A stretch of 64,000 bases of DNA from assembly GCF_010119205.1 (NCBI RefSeq), contig NZ_WRXM01000002.1, positions 116,982 through 180,981 of the forward strand. Direction: 5' to 3'. The notes under the pieces are model-generated. The model was not told where the DNA came from. It worked only from the letters and a program-made list of their open reading frames with translations, and ran no database searches. Positions 61,081-64,000 of this stretch are shown in pieces. Made by a program: the position numbers and the translations under genes. Origin of the DNA: Haloarcula limicola. GTDB lineage: Archaea > Halobacteriota > Halobacteria > Halobacteriales > Haloarculaceae. The stretch's first letter is position 1. Every line of letters begins with the position of its first letter.

Positions 61081-61767
61081 TCAGGCACCTCCGAGTGCGG
61101 TCGCGCGGCCGGATTCACCGGCGACGATGCTCCGGACGTCGCCGAGGGTGTCGAAGCCCGCGAGGACGACGACGTGGTCGCCCTCTTCGAGCGTCTCGTC
61201 CGGGTCCGGAATCGTCAGCGCGGTCTCGCCCTTGCCGTGGGCGAGGAGCCGGGCGTTGGCGGGCAGTTCCAGTTCCGAGAGGGAGTAGCCGTTCATCGGC
61301 GAGGCGTCCGTGATGGTGAACTCGACGAGTTGGAGGTTCTGTGCCACGTCCGCGACGGCGCGGATGTTCCCGCCTAACAGCGCGTTCTTCGCGGCGATCG
61401 CGCCGAGTCGCTCGGGGTAGATGACCTCGTCCACGTCGTCGGCGTAGCGCTTGTAGATCTCCTCGCGGTAGTCCTCGTCGATGCGCATGACCGTTCGACA
61501 GCCGTGCTGTTTGCCGATCATGCAGGCGACGAAGTTGTCGTTCAGGTCGCCGGTGAGCGCGCCGACCGCGTCGGCCGAGTCGAGGTCGGCGAGCGACAGC
61601 GTGTCCTCGATGGCGCCGTCGCCCTCGATGACCTCGAAGCCGGCGGTCTGGGCCCGCTCGACGGCTCCCTCGTCCTGTTCGATGAGGACGACGTGGTGTC
61701 CGCTCTCTTGCAGCACGCGTGCGGTTCGGAGGCCGACGCGGCCTGCACCCACGATAACAAATCGCAT
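61081..61767 (-). CDS. trkA: TrkA-family potassium transport regulator
   Basis: A 228-residue protein. The N-terminal RCK/TrkA-N domain has MRFVIVGAGRVGLRTARVLQ and the nucleotide-binding strand VVLIEQDEGAVERAQ. The C-terminal TrkA-C part spans about 145-228 (TDASPMNGYSLSELELPANA, DPDETLEEGDHVVVLAGFDT). It senses NAD(H)/ATP and controls a TrkH-type K+ channel, whose gene is not in the window. A TATA element (61791-61800, minus) lies about 25 nt upstream of the ATG. Confidence 0.91.
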   Translation of the reverse strand: MRFVIVGAGRVGLRTARVLQESGHHVVLIEQDEGAVERAQTAGFEVIEGDGAIEDTLSLADLDSADAVGALTGDLNDNFVACMIGKQHGCRTVMRIDEDYREEIYKRYADDVDEVIYPERLGAIAAKNALLGGNIRAVADVAQNLQLVEFTITDASPMNGYSLSELELPANARLLAHGKGETALTIPDPDETLEEGDHVVVLAGFDTLGDVRSIVAGESGRATALGGA

Positions 61768-61875
61768 GTCCAGTCGTAAGACACGGGGATGAATAAAAGT
61801 ATCCCGACGGACGGACCGGTAGCGAAGGGGCGAACGCGGGAAACTTTTTGGTGGCATGGTACATCATCGCACAGT
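61768..61875. promoter_or_regulatory. Divergent promoters of trkA and the second RAM gene
   Basis: Leftward, ACTTTTATTC (61791-61800, minus strand) is about 25 nt before the trkA-like ATG. Rightward, AAACTTTTTGG (61841-61851) is about 30 nt before the ATG at 61876. Both genes look leaderless, and the close back-to-back arrangement allows common control. Confidence 0.6.
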
Positions 61876-62106
61876 ATGGTCACGGCGTTCATCATGGTCA
61901 AGACGGCGGCGGGCAAGTCCGACGAACTCTTAGAGGCGGTGCGCCAGTCCGAGGGCATCACCGAGGCGCACATCGTCGCCGGGCAGTACGACATCATCGC
62001 GGAGGCGAGCGGCGACGAGGTGTACGACGTGATGCAGTCGGTGGCGACGCGCGTGCGGGACTTAGAGGGCGTCGCCGACACGCGGACGTACATCTGTCTG
62101 GAGTGA
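61876..62106 (+). CDS. Stand-alone RAM (Lrp/AsnC ligand-binding) domain protein
   Basis: A 76-residue paralogue of the gene at 60849: MVTAFIMVKTAAGKSDELLE, GITEAHIVAGQYDIIAEASG and DVMQSVATRVRDLEGVADTR. It also lacks a helix-turn-helix. The pair of RAM proteins on either side of trkA suggests they take part in its regulation. Amino-acid binding is a family property; the ligand is unknown. Confidence 0.87.
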   Translation: MVTAFIMVKTAAGKSDELLEAVRQSEGITEAHIVAGQYDIIAEASGDEVYDVMQSVATRVRDLEGVADTRTYICLE

Positions 62107-62150
62107 GGCCGTTCCGACACCGCAAAGAGCGTCGCCGTCGTAACGACCGT

Positions 62151-62471
62151 ATGGTCAGCGTCGTGGGACTCGTGGGCTTGCTCGTCATCGTGCTGGCGAA
62201 CAGCGCCGTGACGGCGCTCATGACCCGATTCTTCCGGGTACGGATGAACACCCGCTGGGGCGGGCTGCTCTACTCGATACTGCTGTGTCCGGTCGCCATG
62301 TTCGTCCTGTTCATGGTGCTGGCGACGCTCGGGTTCGGCGGCGACCTCACGCTCGGTCCGGGGTTCGTCGTCTTCCTCACGATCGTCGTGCCGCTGGCGG
62401 TCGGGATGACCTTCGATTACGTCTGGATGCCCGCGCCGGACGACGTCGAACTCCCCACCTCGACGAACTGA
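62151..62471 (+). CDS. Haloarchaeal membrane protein of unknown function
   Basis: A 106-residue membrane protein with three helices: VGLVGLLVIVLANSAVTALM, LYSILLCPVAMFVLFMVLAT and VVFLTIVVPLAVGMTFDYVW. The loop between helices 1 and 2 has RFFRVRMNTRWGG. No family recognised. It lies about 40 bp after the RAM gene on the same strand. Confidence 0.72.
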   Translation: MVSVVGLVGLLVIVLANSAVTALMTRFFRVRMNTRWGGLLYSILLCPVAMFVLFMVLATLGFGGDLTLGPGFVVFLTIVVPLAVGMTFDYVWMPAPDDVELPTSTN

Positions 62472-62473
62472 GC

Positions 62474-63067
62474 TCAGAGCCGCTCGACGATGGCCGCTCG
62501 GACCCGGTCGTAGACGGCGTCCGGGTCGGCCGTGGCGTCGACCGCGACGAACCGCTCGGGGTCGTCCTCGCGGAGACGGTCGTAGTTCTCTCGGACGTTC
62601 GCCAGGTAGTCCGCCGTCTCGAACTTGTTCGTGACTCCGCTGCGCCGGGCCGCCGTCTCGGGGTCGAGGTCGAGAAAGAGCGTCAGGTCGGGCGGGCGCG
62701 TCCACGGCGCGTGGACCTCGCGGACGTAATCGAGCGGGTCCTCGAACCAGTCGGTCTCGGCGAGGGTCGCGCCCTGATAGGCATAGCGCGAGTCGGAGTA
62801 GCGGTCGGAGACGACGAGCCCGCCGTCTTCGAGGCCGGGGCGGACCGTCTCCGCGAGGTGGGCGGCGTGGTCGGCGGTGTAGAGGAACAGTTCGGCCACG
62901 GAGTCCGCGTCGCCGTCGTCGATAGAGCGCTGGACGGCCTCGCCGTACCAGCTATCGGTCGGCTCGCGGGTGAACGTCGCATCCGGCGGCAGGGCGTCGT
63001 CGGCCCGTAGCCGCTCCCAGACCGTGGTCTTCCCGCTCCCGTCGAGTCCTTCGAGCGTGACGAGCAT
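62474..63067 (-). CDS. tmk: Thymidylate kinase
   Basis: A 197-residue enzyme that phosphorylates dTMP. The P-loop is [16 protein letters not shown] (5-20), the DR(Y/H) motif is [15 protein letters not shown], and ATFTREPTD holds the substrate-binding arginine. The ATG at 63067 follows the standard N-terminus [13 protein letters not shown]; the longer upstream frame is antisense shadow. It converges on the preceding membrane protein gene by 2 bp. Confidence 0.93.
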   Translation of the reverse strand: MLVTLEGLDGSGKTTVWERLRADDALPPDATFTREPTDSWYGEAVQRSIDDGDADSVAELFLYTADHAAHLAETVRPGLEDGGLVVSDRYSDSRYAYQGATLAETDWFEDPLDYVREVHAPWTRPPDLTLFLDLDPETAARRSGVTNKFETADYLANVRENYDRLREDDPERFVAVDATADPDAVYDRVRAAIVERL

Positions 63068-63188
63068 ACCCGAGCGTCGGCGCGGGGGCACGTAAGCGCC
63101 TCGGACCCCCGGTAGAACCGCCGTTCCCTGCTGACTCCCAAACTGGTTGCGGCGTACTTTTAGGAGGCGTCCGGGCGAGCGTTCGAGT

Positions 63189-64000
63189 ATGGACGTACTC
63201 GTCGTCGGCGGAACCGGCTTCGTCGGCCAGTATCTGTGTCGAGAACTCGACGATCGAGACCACGAGGTCACCGCGCTGTCCCGGAACCCTCACGACGCCG
63301 ACCTGCCGACGGGCGTCACCCGAAAGGAGGGCGACGTCACCGACTACGACAGCATCGAGGGCGCGTTCGAGGGACAGGACGCCGTCTTCTTCCTCCCCGC
63401 GCTGACGCCGCTGTTCAAGCCCGACGGCGGCGACGAGATGCACGAGGTGGTCCACCTCGGCGGGACGGAGAACGCGGTGCGCGCCGCCGAGGAACACGGC
63501 GTCTCCCGATACGTCCAGATGAGCGCGCTCGGTGCGGACCCGAACGGCCCGACGCATTACCTGCGGGCGAAGGGGAAGGCCGAGAAAGCCGTCGAGCGCT
63601 CGGACCTCGACTGGACGATCTTCCGGCCCTCGATCGTCTTCGGCGAGGGCGACGAGTTCGTCTACTTCACCAAGCGGCTCAAGCAGATCTTCGCCCCCGG
63701 CGTGCCGCTGTATCCCCTGCCCGGCGGCGGTCGGAAGGCGCACTTCCAGCTCATCTGGGTCGAGGACCTCGCGCCGATACTCGCCGACTCGCTGGAGAGC
63801 GACGAACACGTCGGGCAGATATACGAGGTCGGCGGTCCCGAGGTCCTCTCGCTCCGGGAGGCGACGGAACTCGTCTACGAGAGCGAGGGAGAGTCCATCA
63901 CGATCGTCCCGCTTCCGATGGAGCTGGCGAAGGTCGGGCTCCCGGTGCTGGGGAGCCTCGGCTTCCCGATGGGCAGCGACCAGTACGAGGGGCTGGACTT
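63189..64000 (+). CDS. NmrA/SDR-like NAD(P)-binding protein (C-terminally cut by window)
   Basis: At least 270 residues are visible and the gene runs past the window. The N-terminus [20 protein letters not shown] is an extended-SDR dinucleotide motif; [40 protein letters not shown] and [20 protein letters not shown] follow. The lysine of AKGKAEKA replaces a classical YxxxK, as in the NDUFA9/NmrA-like group that includes complex I-associated proteins. A TATA-like ACTTTTAGG (63157-63165) precedes the ATG by about 27 nt. Confidence 0.88.
   Translation, partial: MDVLVVGGTGFVGQYLCRELDDRDHEVTALSRNPHDADLPTGVTRKEGDVTDYDSIEGAFEGQDAVFFLPALTPLFKPDGGDEMHEVVHLGGTENAVRAAEEHGVSRYVQMSALGADPNGPTHYLRAKGKAEKAVERSDLDWTIFRPSIVFGEGDEFVYFTKRLKQIFAPGVPLYPLPGGGRKAHFQLIWVEDLAPILADSLESDEHVGQIYEVGGPEVLSLREATELVYESEGESITIVPLPMELAKVGLPVLGSLGFPMGSDQYEGLD

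Overview
The window is haloarchaeal chromosome (class Halobacteria). Three things show this: the archaeal order of the S10/spc ribosomal-protein genes, very high GC with strongly acidic proteins, and lineage markers such as Mch, MptA, HalX-type response regulator, APC-UspA fusions and many leaderless genes with a TATA box about 25 bp upstream. I cannot fix the genus. I see no rRNA, CRISPR array, transposase or integrase gene.

Layout. 1-7191 (minus strand) is a tightly overlapping ribosomal operon: SPOUT methyltransferase, L3, L4, L23, L2, S19, L22, S3, L29, RNase P component 1, S17, L14, L24 and the start of S4e. 7525-22593 holds a tRNA-Gly and mostly housekeeping genes: thiamine-binding protein, Mch, GTPBP1-like GTPase, phosphoglycolate phosphatase, PyrF, deoxyhypusine synthase and YchF. 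It also holds a secreted DsbA-like lipoprotein paired with a CxxC membrane protein. 22686-39392 is a transport and stress region. It has two FNT channels, two DUF389 membrane proteins, an HPP membrane protein, a CPA1 antiporter, a nucleoside hydrolase, a Usp protein, two APC-Usp fusion transporters and a DUF892 ferritin-like protein. 39495-50805 has tRNA-Ile, FxsA, cytochrome P450, a DUF255 protein, TrmB, MptA, a HalX response regulator, a fused siroheme decarboxylase, a TrpD-like enzyme, an F420/NADP oxidoreductase, a hydrolase and a cyclophilin. 50835-55663 carries a second pair of APC-Usp fusions, arranged divergently. 56486-64000 has a MOSC protein, two micro zinc-finger genes around an AT-rich promoter island, a ferredoxin, tRNA-Leu with a tail of tRNA fragments, a DNA-binding-domain histidine kinase, TrkA flanked by two stand-alone RAM proteins, thymidylate kinase and a truncated NmrA-like protein.

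The most unusual signal concerns the tRNAs. All three tRNA genes (Gly, Leu, Ile) are followed by truncated copies of their own 3' ends, and each copy begins at or next to the invariant T-loop GGTTC. Each copy is preceded by a hairpin segment with an inverted T-arm-like sequence. The Gly and Leu loci share identical 20-nt and 17-nt blocks in that segment although they lie about 50 kb apart. This suggests a small tRNA-targeting cassette or the scars of an integrating element. Other points of interest are an Arg-rich 33-residue peptide gene with a perfect Shine-Dalgarno site, the paired APC-Usp subtypes, and an FNT paralogue in which the usual pore histidine position is proline.
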